This document shows positions 27,578 to 37,616 of a stretch of 64,000 bases of DNA, piece after piece. Source of the DNA: Roseicyclus sp. (lineage in GTDB: Bacteria; Pseudomonadota; Alphaproteobacteria; Rhodobacterales; Rhodobacteraceae). The DNA is taken from contig JAGYLB010000087.1 of NCBI GenBank assembly GCA_018401055.1, positions 62,001 to 126,000 on the forward strand, in the 5' to 3' direction. Each line of letters opens with the position of its first letter. The first letter of the stretch is position 1. Below the pieces are notes generated by a model that was given only the letters and a program-made list of their open reading frames with translations, was not told the DNA's origin and did not search any database. The position numbers and the translations under genes are program-made.

Positions 27578-29231
27578 ATGCGTACGTCCCTTTTGAGAAC
27601 GACGGCTGTCGTCGCGTTCGCCGCGACGATGACCGTCGCTGGCCCGTCCTGGGCCGAGACGACCCTGACCATCGGCATGACCGCCGCCGACATCCCGCGC
27701 ACCTCGGGCCAGCCCGATCAAGGCTTCGAGGGCAACCGCTTTACCGGCATCCCGATGTATGACGCCCTGACCCATTGGGACCTGTCGTCCGAAACCGACC
27801 CCAGCGTCGTGATCCCCGGGCTTGCCACCGAGTGGGCGGTCAACCCCGACGACCCGACGCGCTGGACATTCACCCTGCGCGAGGGCGTCACCTTCCACGA
27901 CGGATCGCCCTTCGATGCGGCCGCTGTCGTCTGGAACGTGGAAAAGGTGCTGAATGATCAGGCGGCGCATTTCGCCCCCGATCAGGTCGGTGCCACGACC
28001 TCGCGCATGCCGACGCTGCGCTCGGCCAGTGTGATCGACGAGTATACCGTCGAGCTTGTCACCTCGCAGCCCGACGCCTTCTTGCCCTTGAACATGACGA
28101 TGCTCTTCATGGCCTCGCCCACGCATTGGCAGGCGCTTTACGATGCGGTCGACGCCTCGGATCACCGATCCGGTGGCGCGGGCTGCCGCCGCATGGACGG
28201 CCTTTGCCGCCGATCCCTCGGGCACCGGCCCGTTCGACGGCGAGCTCTTGGTGCCGCGCGAACGCTTCGAGATGGTGCGCAACCCCAACTACTGGGACCC
28301 CGCCCGCACCCCCACCATCGACCGTGTCGTGCTGATCCCCCTGCCCGATGCCAATGCCCGCACCGCGGCCCTGCTGTCGGGTCAGGTCGACTGGATCGAG
28401 GCCCCCGCCCCGGACGCCATCCCGCGCATCGAGGCCGAGGGCAACGTGATCTATTCCAACCCCCAGCCGCATGTCTGGCCGTGGCAATTCTCCTTTGCCG
28501 AAGGCTCGCCCTGGCTTGACCAGCGGGTGCGCCATGCCGCGAACCTGTGCGTGAACCGCGAGGAATTGCAGGTGCTTCTGGGCGGCTACATGGGCATTCC
28601 GCAGGGCACGGTGAACGAAGGGCATCCGTGGTGGGGCAATCCGTCCTTCCAGATCACCTATGACCCCGAAGCCGCGCGCGCGCTGATGGCCGAGGCTGGC
28701 TTTTCCGCCGAAAACCCGCTGTCGGTGACGGTACAAACCTCGGCCTCCGGGTCGGGTCAGATGCAGCCGGTGACGATGAACGAGTATATCCAGCAGGGGC
28801 TGTCGGATTGCTTTTTCGACGTCACGCTGGACGTGATCGAGTGGAACACGCTGTTCACCAACTGGCGGCAAGGCGCGCTGTCGGATGGCTCGCGGGGCGC
28901 GGATGCGATCAACGTCAGCTTCGCCACGATGGACCCGTTCTTTGCCATGGTGCGCTTCGTCTCGACCCAGACCTTCCCACCAGTGTCGAACAACTGGGGC
29001 TATTTCGGCAATGACGAGTTCGACGCGCTGATCGCGGACGCCCGCACCTCCTTCGACGCGACCGAGCGGGATGCGGCGCTGGCCCGCCTGCATGCCCGCG
29101 TCGTCGAAGAGGCGCCGTTCCTGTGGGTTGCCAACGATGTCGGCCCGCGGGCGATGTCGCCCGCAGTGGGCAATGTCGTCCAGCCCAAGAGCTGGTTCAT
29201 CGACATCGCGCCGATGACGATCTCGGACTGA
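27578..29231 (+). CDS. Dpp/Opp-type ABC transporter substrate-binding protein (frame break near 28155)
   Basis: About 551 residues, SBP_bac_5 family. AGGAG ribosome site. Signal peptide ends PSWAE. Landmarks: GLATEWAVNPDDPTRWTFTL, GVTFHDGSPFDAAAVVWN, GTGPFDGELLVPRERFEMVR and RNPNYWDP. First gene of an operon with two permeases, two ATPases and a hydantoin/Asp/Glu racemase. The ligand is unknown; the racemase suggests an amino-acid derivative, hydantoin or small peptide. Confidence 0.9.
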
Positions 29232-29248
29232 GCGATCCCGACCCAATG

Positions 29249-29278
29249 GGCCGCCGCGGCACCTGACCCGCGGCGGCC
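29249..29278 (+). other. Strong stem-loop after the substrate-binding-protein gene
   Basis: GGCCGCCGCGG / CCGCGGCGGCC, eleven perfect pairs, eight-base loop, in the 72-bp gap before the permease gene. No U-run. It may protect the upstream mRNA or reduce read-through so the binding protein is made in excess. Confidence 0.55.
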
Positions 29279-29303
29279 GCTCCATACCCGAGGACCGCCG
29301 CAC

Positions 29304-30257
29304 ATGCTGATCTTCATGGCCCGCCGCATCGCCTACACGGTTCCGATCATGCTGGGCGTGTCGCTCGTGTGCTTCGCACTCGTGCACATCTCGCCGGGGG
29401 ATCCACTGGTCTCGATCCTGCCGCCTGATGCCTCGGTCGAGCTGCAAGACCAGCTGATGGCGATCTACGGCTTCGACCGGTCCTATCCCGAACAATTCTT
29501 GCGCTGGCTCGGCCGCGCGCTGCAGGGCGATCTGGGCAATTCCATCGCAACGGGCCGCCCCGTTACCGCCGAAGTGATGAACGCGGTCGGCAACACTCTG
29601 ATCTTGGCCGTCACCGCAACGCTGATCGGATTCACGCTCGGCGGGCTTTTCGGCTTCGTCGCGGGGTTTTTCCGCGACAGCTGGATCGACAAGCTGGCGT
29701 CGACGCTGGCCGTGGTGGGCGTGTCGGTGCCGCATTACTGGCTGGGCATGGTGCTGGTCATCGTCTTCTCGGTCGAGCTGGGCTGGCTTCCCGCCACCGG
29801 CGCGGGCCCAGGCGGATCGAGCCAATGGGCCTGGAACTGGGACCACATGCGCCACCTGATCTTGCCCGCCGTCACCATGTCGGTGATCCCCATGGGCATC
29901 GTGGCGCGGACCGTGCGGGCGCTGGTCGCCGATATCTTGCAACAGGAATTCGTCACCGGCCTGCGCGCCAAGGGCCTGCTGGATCGGGGCGTTCTGGCCC
30001 ATGTCATCAAGAACGCGGCCCCCACCGCGCTGGCGGTGATGGGCCTGCAACTGGGCTACCTGCTGGGCGGCTCCATCCTGATCGAGACCGTGTTTTCATG
30101 GCCCGGCACGGGGTTCTTGCTGGGGCAGGCGATCTTTCAGCGCGACCTGCCGCTGTTGCAGGGCACGATCTTGGTGCTCGCAATGTTTTTCGTGATCCTG
30201 AACCTCGTCGTCGACGTAATGCAATCGGCGCTCGACCCGCGCCTGCAAAGGGGCTGA
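29304..30257 (+). CDS. Dpp-type ABC permease, DppB family
   Basis: A 317-residue permease with six helices: ARRIAYTVPIMLGVSLVCFA at the start, then LVHISPGDP, and the late segments LGYLLGGSILIETVFSWPG and QSALDPRLQRG. The ATPase-contact loop VRALVADILQQEFVTGLRAKG is present. Frame intact; followed by the DppC partner after 3 bp. Confidence 0.93.
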   Translation: MLIFMARRIAYTVPIMLGVSLVCFALVHISPGDPLVSILPPDASVELQDQLMAIYGFDRSYPEQFLRWLGRALQGDLGNSIATGRPVTAEVMNAVGNTLILAVTATLIGFTLGGLFGFVAGFFRDSWIDKLASTLAVVGVSVPHYWLGMVLVIVFSVELGWLPATGAGPGGSSQWAWNWDHMRHLILPAVTMSVIPMGIVARTVRALVADILQQEFVTGLRAKGLLDRGVLAHVIKNAAPTALAVMGLQLGYLLGGSILIETVFSWPGTGFLLGQAIFQRDLPLLQGTILVLAMFFVILNLVVDVMQSALDPRLQRG

Positions 30258-30260
30258 GCC

Positions 30261-31149
30261 ATGGCCGTTGCGCAGACAGACATCGAGACGCTCGCCGTCG
30301 CGGACAAGCCGCAAGGCTATTGGCGCGGCGTGGGGCGTCGGTTTCTCAAGGACAAGGTCGCCGTCGGTGCGGGCTGCGTCGCGGGGGGCCTGATATTGAT
30401 GGCGATTTTCGCGCCCTGGATCGCGCCGCAAGACCCGTTTCAGGGCACGATGATCCGCCGCCTGTCTCCCATCGGCACGGAGGGCTATCCGCTGGGCGCC
30501 GACGAGCTGGGCCGCGACATGCTCAGCCGCCTGATCTACGGCGGGCGTCTGTCGCTGTTCATGGGGGTGACGCCGGTGCTGATCGCCTTTGTCATCGGGT
30601 CGGTCATCGGCATCACCGCCGGTTTTGCGGGCGGCTGGGTCAATTCGGTCATCATGCGCGTGCTCGACGTGTTCTACGCTTTCCCGTCGGTTCTGCTGGC
30701 CATCGCCATCTCAGGGGCGCTGGGGGCGGGCATCATGAACGGCCTGCTGTCTTTGACGGTGGTGTTCATCCCGCCCATCGCGCGGGTGGCCGAAAGCGTC
30801 ACCACCGCGGTGCGCAAGCTCGAATACATCGAGGCCGCGCGCGCCAGCGGGGCGGCGGCCTTCACCATCGTGCGGGTGCATGTGCTGGGCAATGTGCTGG
30901 GGCCGATCTTCGTCTATGCGACGAGCCTCATCTCGGTGTCGATGATCCTTGCGGCGGGGCTGTCGCTTTCTGGGGCTCGGCGTCAGCCCGCCCAATGCGG
31001 AATGGGGGCTGATGCTCAACACGCTCAGGAATGCGATCTACGTCCAGCCTTGGCTCGCCGCACTTCCGGGGGTGATGATCTTTCTCACCTCCATCTCCTT
31101 CAACATGCTCAGCGACGGGCTGCGCTCGGCCATGGATATCAAGCAATGA
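30261..31149 (+). CDS. Dpp-type ABC permease, DppC family (frame break near 30965)
   Basis: About 296 residues. N-terminal linker, TM1 [21 protein letters not shown], then [23 protein letters not shown] and [25 protein letters not shown] cut to its loop EAARASGA. After the break it continues [17 protein letters not shown] and [15 protein letters not shown]. The apparent fusion with the next ATPase in one frame is an artefact of this break. Its stop overlaps the ATPase ATG (ATGA). Confidence 0.9.
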
Positions 31150-32119
31150 GCGACGCGATCCTGTCGGCCCACAACCTCGTAAAGCATTTCAGCGCCGGCG
31201 GCTGGGGTGCGGCGCGCAAGGTGGTGCGCGCGGTCGATGACGTCAGTTTCGAGGTCGCACCGGGTGAAACACTCGGCGTGGTGGGGGAATCGGGCTGCGG
31301 CAAATCCACCGCCGCGCGCCTTCTCACCCAGCTTTTGCCCTGCGACAGCGGCGAGGTCCGCTATCGCGGCCGCAGCGTCGGCACCGACGTGGCGCTCAAG
31401 GATTTCCGCCGCCACGTCCAGATGGTGTTCCAAGACAGCTACGCCTCGCTCAACCCGCGCATGACGATGCTGGATGCAGTGGCCTTCGGCCCGACCGTGC
31501 ATGGCATCGATCGGCCCGAGGCGCGCCGCCGCGCGAACGCACTGCTCGACCGTGTGGGGCTGGACCCTGCCCGTTTTGGCCCCCGCTATCCGCACGAGAT
31601 TTCGGGCGGCCAGCGCCAGCGCGTGAATATCGCCCGCGCGCTGGCCTTCGACCCCGATGTGATCGTGCTGGACGAGGCGGTGTCGGCGCTCGACAAATCG
31701 GTCGAGGCGCAGGTTCTGAACCTCCTGACCGAACTCAGGCGCGAGCGGGGCCTGACCTACATCTTCATCAGCCATGACCTGAACGTGGTGCGCCACATCT
31801 CGGACCGGGTGATGGTGATGTATCTGGGAGAGGTGGTCGAGATCGGCCCGACGTCCGAGATCTACGCCACCCCGCGCCACCCCTATTCCGGAGCGCTCTT
31901 GGCCGCGATGCCCTCGCTCGATCCTGACCGCCGCACGCTGGAGGCGCCCCTGCAGGGCGATCCGCCCAACCCGATCGACCCGCCGTCCGGTTGCCGGTTT
32001 CATACCCGCTGCGCGCAGGCCTTCGGGCGTTGTTCACGCAGAAACCAAGCGCCGCCGCCGTCGGCCGCCGCCATATCGCGGCCTGCCATCTGAACGACGC
32101 CAAGGAGGCCGCAGAATGA
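31146..32119 (+). CDS. Dpp-type ABC ATPase, DppF/OppF family (frame break near 32035)
   Basis: About 324 residues. Walker [10 protein letters not shown], signature [15 protein letters not shown], Walker [13 protein letters not shown]. The C-terminal oligopeptide-transporter domain has [15 protein letters not shown], whose Cys residues are those that bind an Fe-S cluster in some DppD/F proteins. The tail after the break reads [15 protein letters not shown] and its TGA overlaps the next ATG. Confidence 0.9.
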
Positions 32120-33102
32120 CCCAGCCGCTTGTCGAGGTGTCCGATCTGACCGTGACCTTTCAGGGCACGCCGCCTGTTCATGCGGTCAATGGCGTGTCCT
32201 TCACGCTGGGGCAAGGCGAGGTCCTGGGCATTCTGGGTGAAAGCGGATCGGGCAAGAGCGTGACGCTCAAGACGCTTCTCAGGCTCTTGCCCGAACGCAA
32301 GACGCGGATCGGCGGCAAGGTGGTCGTGGACGGGCAAGATGTGCTTGCGCTGGAAGGGCGCACGCTGGCCGATCATCGTGGCGGCGTGGTGTCGATGATC
32401 TTTCAGGACCCCGGCCTCGCGCTCGACCCGGTTTACACAATCGGACGGCAGATCGCGGAAACCGTCATCCGTCACGAAGGCGTCAGCCGCAGCGCCGCCA
32501 TGGCCCGCGCGCTCGAGATGCTGGAACTGGTGCGCATCCCGTCGGCCAAGCGGCGGCTGGGAAACTACCCGCACGAGATGTCGGGCGGCATGCGACAGCG
32601 CGCGATGATCGCGCTGGCGCTGGCGTGCAAGCCCAAGCTGCTCTTGGCTGATGAGCCCACCACCGCGCTTGATGCGACCGTGCAGATCCAGATCCTGCTT
32701 TTGTTGCGCGAGTTGCAGCGCGAGATGGGGATGGGCGTCATCTTCGTCACCCATGACATCGGCGTCGCGGTCGAGGTGTCGGACAAGCTGGCGGTGATGT
32801 ATGCGGGCAGTTTCGTCGAGACGGGCAGCGTGGCCCAGATCATCCGCGACGCGCGACATCCCTATTCGCAAGGGTTGCTTGCCGCGAACCTTGTCGGGGC
32901 GGAACCGGGCACGTTGCTCAAGGCGATCCCCGGCGCGCCGCCCGCGCTGAACGCCCCGCCCTTGGGCTGCGCCTTTGCGCCGCGCTGCACAATGGTGCGC
33001 GCGGGCTGCGCGGCGACCCCCGTGACCCTCTGGCGGCAAACCGCAGACCGCTGGGCGCGCTGCGTGGCGGCCGCCGAGGCGGTTGACGGCGTCGCATCAT
33101 GA
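32116..33102 (+). CDS. Dpp-type ABC ATPase, DppD/OppD family
   Basis: A 328-residue ATPase, frame intact. Walker A GESGSGKS, signature MSGGMRQRAMIALAL, Walker B LLLADEPTTALD. C-terminal PPLGCAFAPRC and MVRAGC cysteine motifs. The stop overlaps the racemase ATG (ATGA), binding the racemase to the transporter operon. Confidence 0.92.
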   Translation: MTQPLVEVSDLTVTFQGTPPVHAVNGVSFTLGQGEVLGILGESGSGKSVTLKTLLRLLPERKTRIGGKVVVDGQDVLALEGRTLADHRGGVVSMIFQDPGLALDPVYTIGRQIAETVIRHEGVSRSAAMARALEMLELVRIPSAKRRLGNYPHEMSGGMRQRAMIALALACKPKLLLADEPTTALDATVQIQILLLLRELQREMGMGVIFVTHDIGVAVEVSDKLAVMYAGSFVETGSVAQIIRDARHPYSQGLLAANLVGAEPGTLLKAIPGAPPALNAPPLGCAFAPRCTMVRAGCAATPVTLWRQTADRWARCVAAAEAVDGVAS

Positions 33103-33822
33103 GCCTGCGCATCGTCATCTTGAACCCCAATGCCACCGCCTCGATGACCGAGGACATGGTGGCGCATCGCGCGCGCCACCCTGCCCCCCGGTGTCGAAGT
33201 CGCGGGATTGACCAATACGGCCGGTCCGCCCGCCATTCAGGGCGAAGCGGATGCCATCGCCTGCCTTCCCGGCCTCTTCGCGCTGGCCCGGCAACCCCTC
33301 GCCGTCCGGTCGGATGCGATCGTCATCGGCTGTTTCGACGATACCGGCCTTGCAGAGCTGCGCGCGGCGATGCGCTGCCCCGTCGTCGGGCTTGGCGAGG
33401 CCGGGATGATCGCCGCCACGCTCGCCGCGCCGCGGTTCAGTGTCCTGACAACGACCGAGGGCTCGGTGCCCGTCATCGCCGCCAATATCGAAGCGATGGG
33501 CCTTGCACCCAGATGCGATGGCGTTCGGGCCTCGCGGGTCCCGGTGCTAGAGTTGCAAGATCGGCTCCCCGATCTGCGCAAGGCCCTGTCGGAGCTGGCA
33601 GCGGACACCGGCAGCGGCGCCATCGTGCTTGGATGCGCAGGCATGGGCCGTTTGGCCCGCGACCTGACGGCGCCCGGGCTGCCCGTCCTTGTCGATCCCG
33701 TGCGCGCCGCGGTGTCATTTGCCGCATCGACTGTCGCGTCGCTGTTCGCGGTCCCGGCGGCGGGCAGCACGGTGGCGGAGGTCGAAACCGGTCGGCTGGC
33801 GAAGCTCTCCGACAGGGCATGA
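33099..33822 (+). CDS. Asp/Glu/hydantoin racemase family protein (frame break near 33165)
   Basis: About 241 residues. N-terminus SLRIVILNPNATASMTEDM is typical of hydantoin racemases. The two catalytic cysteines are visible in VIGCFDDTGL and VLGCAGMG. Cofactor-independent racemisation at the alpha carbon of an amino-acid derivative or 5-substituted hydantoin is the family activity; substrate not known. Last gene of the operon; convergent with modC. Confidence 0.85.
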
Positions 33823-33851
33823 GCGTCGCAGCGGCCTAGGCCGTGCGGAGA

Positions 33852-34952
33852 TCACCCGGTTTCGGGGCGCGGCTGTCCACGGCCCACGTCCGCGGGAGCG
33901 ACGGCGACGGATTTCAAGATCGCGTGGCAGGTTTGACCGGGCTGCAGGCCCAGGGCCGCCACCGCGCGCAAGGTGACGCGCGCGATCAGGCGTTCCGCGC
34001 CCACCGCCAGCACCACCCGCGCGGCGGGGCCGCGGCCGGGCTGGATCTCGGCGATGGTGCCTTGCAAGATGTTCAGCGCCGACAGCCCGACAGGCGCCGC
34101 GCGCGACAAGATCACGTCGGAGGCAGCGATCCGCACCCGGATCACCGTTCCGGGCGCGCCCGCGACCCGCGGCAGGTGCAACGCCCCGGCCGCCGTCGCC
34201 AATTCGCTCAGGCCATCGTCATGGTGCGCCACCACCCGCGCCCGCAGGATCGAGGCAACCTCGCGCGCGCCGACAGCGCTTGCATCGCCCAGCACCTGTT
34301 CGGGCGGGCCGATGGCCGCCACCCGTCCATCGCGCAGCGCGATCACGGTCGTGGCCAGCCGCGCCACCTCGGCTGAGGCATGGCTGACATAGAGGATCGG
34401 CACCGTCAGCTCGTCGCGCATCCGTTCGAAATAGGGCAGGATCTCGGCCTTGCGCGCCTCGTCCAGCGCGGCCAGCGGCTCGTCTGCCAAGATCAGGCGC
34501 GGGGCGGACAGCAAGGCGCGACCGATGGCGACGCGGCTTTTCTCGCCGCCGGACAGCGCACCGGGGCGTCGGGCCAGCAGATGCCCGATGCCCAGCATCT
34601 CGACCACCCGGTCCAGCGGTTCGGGCTGCGCGTCGCGGGGCGCGAACCAGCGCCCGTAAAGCAGGTTCTGGCGCACGCTCAGATGCGGAAACAGACGCCC
34701 CTCCTGAAACACATAGCCGATCCGACGCCGATGCGGCGGCAAGAAGCGGCGTGCCTTGGTGTCAAGCAGCACCCAATCGCCCACCGCGATCCGCCCCGCA
34801 TCGGGGCGCAACAGCCCCGCCACGGCATTGATCAGCGTCGTCTTGCCCGATCCCGAAGGCCCGAACAGCACCGTCACGCCGGGCGGTGCCTCGACCGCGA
34901 CATCCAGCTCAAAGCCGGGAAACCGGTGCCGCACGGCCAGCTGCAGCGTCAT
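33852..34952 (-). CDS. modC: Molybdate ABC transporter ATP-binding protein
   Basis: About 366 residues from the ATG at 34952. Walker A GPSGSGKTT, signature LSGGEKSRVAIGRAL, Walker B LILADEPLAALD. The C-terminal TOBE/Mop domain (about residues 290-355) has LSALNILQGTIAEI and GQTCHAILKSVAV, the molybdate-binding fold typical of ModC. Overlaps modB by four bases. The longer in-frame extension upstream belongs to modB in another frame. Confidence 0.93.
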   Translation of the reverse strand: MTLQLAVRHRFPGFELDVAVEAPPGVTVLFGPSGSGKTTLINAVAGLLRPDAGRIAVGDWVLLDTKARRFLPPHRRRIGYVFQEGRLFPHLSVRQNLLYGRWFAPRDAQPEPLDRVVEMLGIGHLLARRPGALSGGEKSRVAIGRALLSAPRLILADEPLAALDEARKAEILPYFERMRDELTVPILYVSHASAEVARLATTVIALRDGRVAAIGPPEQVLGDASAVGAREVASILRARVVAHHDDGLSELATAAGALHLPRVAGAPGTVIRVRIAASDVILSRAAPVGLSALNILQGTIAEIQPGRGPAARVVLAVGAERLIARVTLRAVAALGLQPGQTCHAILKSVAVAPADVGRGQPRPETG

Positions 34953-35660
34953 GACCACGACACCACCCGCGCCACCCGACGGGCGATGAACTCCGACAGC
35001 AACAGGGCGGCCATGGCGATGACCACCGACACGATGGCCAGACGCGCGGCCCCGTCCTCCCCCCCGGGAACCTGCAGCAGGGCGTAGATCGCCAGCGGCA
35101 TGGTCTGGGTCTGGCCGGGAATGTTGGACACGAAAGTGATGGTGGCCCCGAACTCGCCGATCGCCTTGGCAAAGGCGAGGATGGAGCCCGCGACGATGCC
35201 GGGCAGGATCAGCGGCAATGTCACGGTGAGAAACACCCAGACAGGCGAGGCCCCCAGCGTGCCCGCCGCAGATTCCAGCTTGGGGTCGACAGCTTCGATG
35301 GCCAGCCGGATCGCGCGGACCATCAGCGGAAAGGCCATGACCCCGGCGGCCACGGCCGCGCCGGTCCAGCGAAAGGCGACGACGATGCCGAACCACTGCT
35401 CCAGCAGCTGGCCCACCGGTCCCCGCCGCCCCAGCGCCAGAAGCAGCAGGTAGCCCGTCACCACCGGCGGCATGATGAGCGGAAGATGCACCAGCCCGTT
35501 GAGCAATTGCTTGCCCGGAAAGTCCCGACGCGCCAGCGCATAGGCTGTCAGGATGCCGAACGGCAGGCTCACCGCCGTCGCCCAGAGCGCGACCCGGGCC
35601 GACAGACCGCACCGCCTCCCATTCCGCCGGGCCCAGCCAGCCTGCCAGTGCGCCCCCCAT
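34949..35660 (-). CDS. modB: Molybdate ABC transporter permease (frame break near 35605)
   Basis: About 237 residues. After the break the main part reads VSLPFGILTAYALARRDFPG, LVHLPLIMPPVVTGYLLLL and AIEAVDPKLESAAGTLGAS, the ModB ATPase-contact region, then KAIGEFGATITFVSNIPG. The upstream segment MGGALAGWLGPAEWEA supplies the start at 35660, whose ATG overlaps the modA stop (TGATG). Confidence 0.9.
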
Positions 35661-36439
35661 CAGCCCGGCACGTCAAAGCCGTGGTCAGCCCAGATCATCC
35701 GGGCCGTGGGCGAGCTTAGGAACTCCAGAAACGACAGCGCCTCGGGGCTGGTCGATTGCGCCGTGATGGCCGCAGGCAAGATGATCGGCGCATGGCTGCC
35801 CTGTGGAAAGGTTCCGATGACGGTGACTGCGTCCTCGACCGCCGCGTCGGTGGCATAGACGATGCCCAGCGGCGCCTCGCCAAGTGCTACAAAGGCGAGG
35901 GCCGAGCGTACGCTGTAGGATTGCGCCACCTGCGGCGCCACGCTGTCCCACAGCCCCAGCGCGCTCAGCGCCTCACGGCCGTAGACGCCCGCAGGCACAG
36001 CCTCGACCAGCGCCATCGACAGCTGCCCGCCCTCCAGCAGACCGACCAGATCGAGGCTCTCGTCGATGGTCACGGGCGGCGCATCCCCGCCATGGGCGAT
36101 CAGCACCAACGTATTGCCCAAGATATCGCGGCGCGTGTCCGGGCGCAGGTCGCCCGAGGCCTCAAGGGCATCCATCCAGTCGGTGCTGGCCGAGATGAAG
36201 ATATCAGCAGGCGCGCCTTGCTGGATCTGGCGCGCCAAGGCCGAGGATCCGGCATAGGACATGACGGCGACATGCCCGGTGTCCGCCGTCCACGCCGCGC
36301 CCACAAGGTCCAGCGCAGTCGTCAGGCTGGACGCGGCGAAGACCAGCACCTCCCCTGCCGCGACGCGAAAAGGGGCGGCAACTAGAACCAGTAACGCAAG
36401 CAGCGCAGGCGCGGCCCGGCGGGCGACGGATGACGACAT
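35660..36439 (-). CDS. modA: Molybdate ABC transporter substrate-binding protein
   Basis: About 259 residues. Signal peptide PALLALLVLVAAPFRVAAG. Mature part EVLVFAASSLTTALDLVGAA has the ModA oxyanion Ser pair, with SYAGSSALARQI, QGAPADIFISAS and EAVPAGVYGREAL. Frame intact. The Mo-box at 36456-36477 lies 17 bp upstream of the ATG. Confidence 0.94.
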   Translation of the reverse strand: MSSSVARRAAPALLALLVLVAAPFRVAAGEVLVFAASSLTTALDLVGAAWTADTGHVAVMSYAGSSALARQIQQGAPADIFISASTDWMDALEASGDLRPDTRRDILGNTLVLIAHGGDAPPVTIDESLDLVGLLEGGQLSMALVEAVPAGVYGREALSALGLWDSVAPQVAQSYSVRSALAFVALGEAPLGIVYATDAAVEDAVTVIGTFPQGSHAPIILPAAITAQSTSPEALSFLEFLSSPTARMIWADHGFDVPG

Positions 36440-36455
36440 GCGGGGATGTTCCTCA

Positions 36456-36477
36456 GATATGTTCCGACAAACATATC
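36456..36477. promoter_or_regulatory. Mo-box, palindromic ModE-type operator before modA
   Basis: GATATGTT-CCGACA-AACATATC, two perfect eight-base arms. It lies between the modE-like gene and modA, and its arms resemble the ATAT-rich Mo-boxes of alphaproteobacteria and the enteric ModE site. Expected to mediate repression of modABC when molybdate is plentiful. Confidence 0.75.
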
Positions 36478-36504
36478 GGCGCAGCACTCGCGCGGAGGCA
36501 AGCG

Positions 36505-36876
36505 TTATTTTTCTTCGGGAATATCCCTGAGGCGAGACCGCAGCGCGGCAAGCTCGGTTGCGCCGGCCTCGGCCACCTCCCGCTCGAAGGCGCGGTAATG
36601 CCCCAGCACGGCCAGACCCGCCTCGGTCAGCACCGCGCCGCCGCCACCCGGACCGCCGCGCGTGCTTTCGACCAGTGGATCGCGGAACATCGCGTTGAGC
36701 GTGCCCACCAGTTCCCAGGCGCGCTTGTAGCTCATGCCCATCTCGCGCCCGGCGGCCGCGATGGACCCGCAGCGCCCGATGCGTTCCAAGAGTTCCGCCT
36801 TGCCGGGGCCGATCATCTCGGCCTCGCCAAAGACGATGCGGATGCGCAACTGGGGGTGAGCGGGGGCCTGATCCAT
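36505..36876 (-). CDS. ModE-like winged-helix regulator without molbindin domains
   Basis: A 123-residue protein made only of the ModE N-terminal LysR-type winged helix: GKAELLERIGRCGSIAAAGREMGMSYKRAW, read in two parts GRCGSIAAAGREMGM and YKRAWELVGTLN, then a Gly-rich wing STRGGPGGGGAVLT. The C-terminal Mop domains that bind molybdate in Escherichia coli ModE are missing. It sits upstream of modABC in the same direction. The molybdate signal must come from elsewhere, perhaps the ModC Mop domain. Confidence 0.85.
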   Translation of the reverse strand: MDQAPAHPQLRIRIVFGEAEMIGPGKAELLERIGRCGSIAAAGREMGMSYKRAWELVGTLNAMFRDPLVESTRGGPGGGGAVLTEAGLAVLGHYRAFEREVAEAGATELAALRSRLRDIPEEK

Positions 36877-36947
36877 CTTGCGACCATCCTAGCGGGACGG
36901 GTGATTTGCAAGTGCTCCAGGGGTGGACCCCGCCCCGGGATGACGCC

Positions 36948-37616
36948 CTAGCCTGCCGCGCGTGCTTCGGCGGCGGTGCCGTAGCGCGGTAGATCGGCGA
37001 CACTGCGGCCATGGGCGGCCATCAGCGTGTCGCGGACATAGGCGATATGGGCGGTTTCCTCGATGATCTCGGCCAGATACTGGGCGGCTATCAGCGTCTT
37101 GCCGACCCCGATCGTGCCGTGATTGGCCAGCACGGCGGCGCGGATATTCTGGTCGCGGAAGACCGGGCTGATCTCCACCTCGGTCTGCGGGCCGCCATTG
37201 GCCGACAGCGGGATCAATGGCATGCGCCCGATCTTTTCGATGGTCTGCACGGTCAGGCAGGGTATCTCCAGCCCCGCGCTGGCATAGCCCGTGGCCCAAG
37301 GGCTGTGGCAATGCACGATGGCGTTGATGTCAGGCCGGATGCGGTAGAGATCGAGGTGAAAGTCGAGGTCCTTGGACGGCTTGTGGTCGGAGGGCAGGAT
37401 GGTGCCGTCAAGCAGCACCACCTGAAGGTTGTCGCGCGTGCATTCGGCAAAGCCCACGCCCGAGGGCTTGATGACGATGGCATCCCCCGCCCCCAGCCGC
37501 ACCGAGAGGTTGCCGCCCGCGTTGGTCTGAAGCCGCAGGTCGAAACAGCGCCGCGCAGTGGCGATGAGGGCGTCCATCTTGTCGGTCAGGTCGGGGAAAC
37601 GGCTGGGGTCAGTCAT
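36948..37616 (-). CDS. Class II aldolase/adducin family protein
   Basis: About 222 residues from the ATG at 37616, which lies inside the 3' end of the Tm-1-like gene. Family motifs: LQTNAGGNLSVRLG, IKPSGVGFAE, and the metal-binding His pair in AIVHCHSPWATGYA; a further His in VLANHGTIGVGK. Fuculose-phosphate-aldolase-type enzymes use Zn to cleave ketose phosphates. Last gene of the minus-strand sugar operon; substrate unknown. Confidence 0.88.
   Translation of the reverse strand: MTDPSRFPDLTDKMDALIATARRCFDLRLQTNAGGNLSVRLGAGDAIVIKPSGVGFAECTRDNLQVVLLDGTILPSDHKPSKDLDFHLDLYRIRPDINAIVHCHSPWATGYASAGLEIPCLTVQTIEKIGRMPLIPLSANGGPQTEVEISPVFRDQNIRAAVLANHGTIGVGKTLIAAQYLAEIIEETAHIAYVRDTLMAAHGRSVADLPRYGTAAEARAAG

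Noticed and set aside
28107..30050. A 647-codon open frame on the minus strand over the Dpp-type operon
   Set aside because: It is antisense to the binding protein and permease; composition (His, Arg, Gly, Asp rich) is that of a GC shadow.
30261..32093. Apparent permease-ATPase fusion protein of 610 residues
   Set aside because: It arises from the frame break near 30965. The permease C-terminus is complete in another frame, and the ATPase has its own ATG overlapping the permease stop.
33852..35660. Apparent ModB-ModC fusion of 602 residues
   Set aside because: The first 236 codons are modB read in the wrong frame after a break near 35605; intact ModB sequence is present in the other frame and modC has its own overlapping start.
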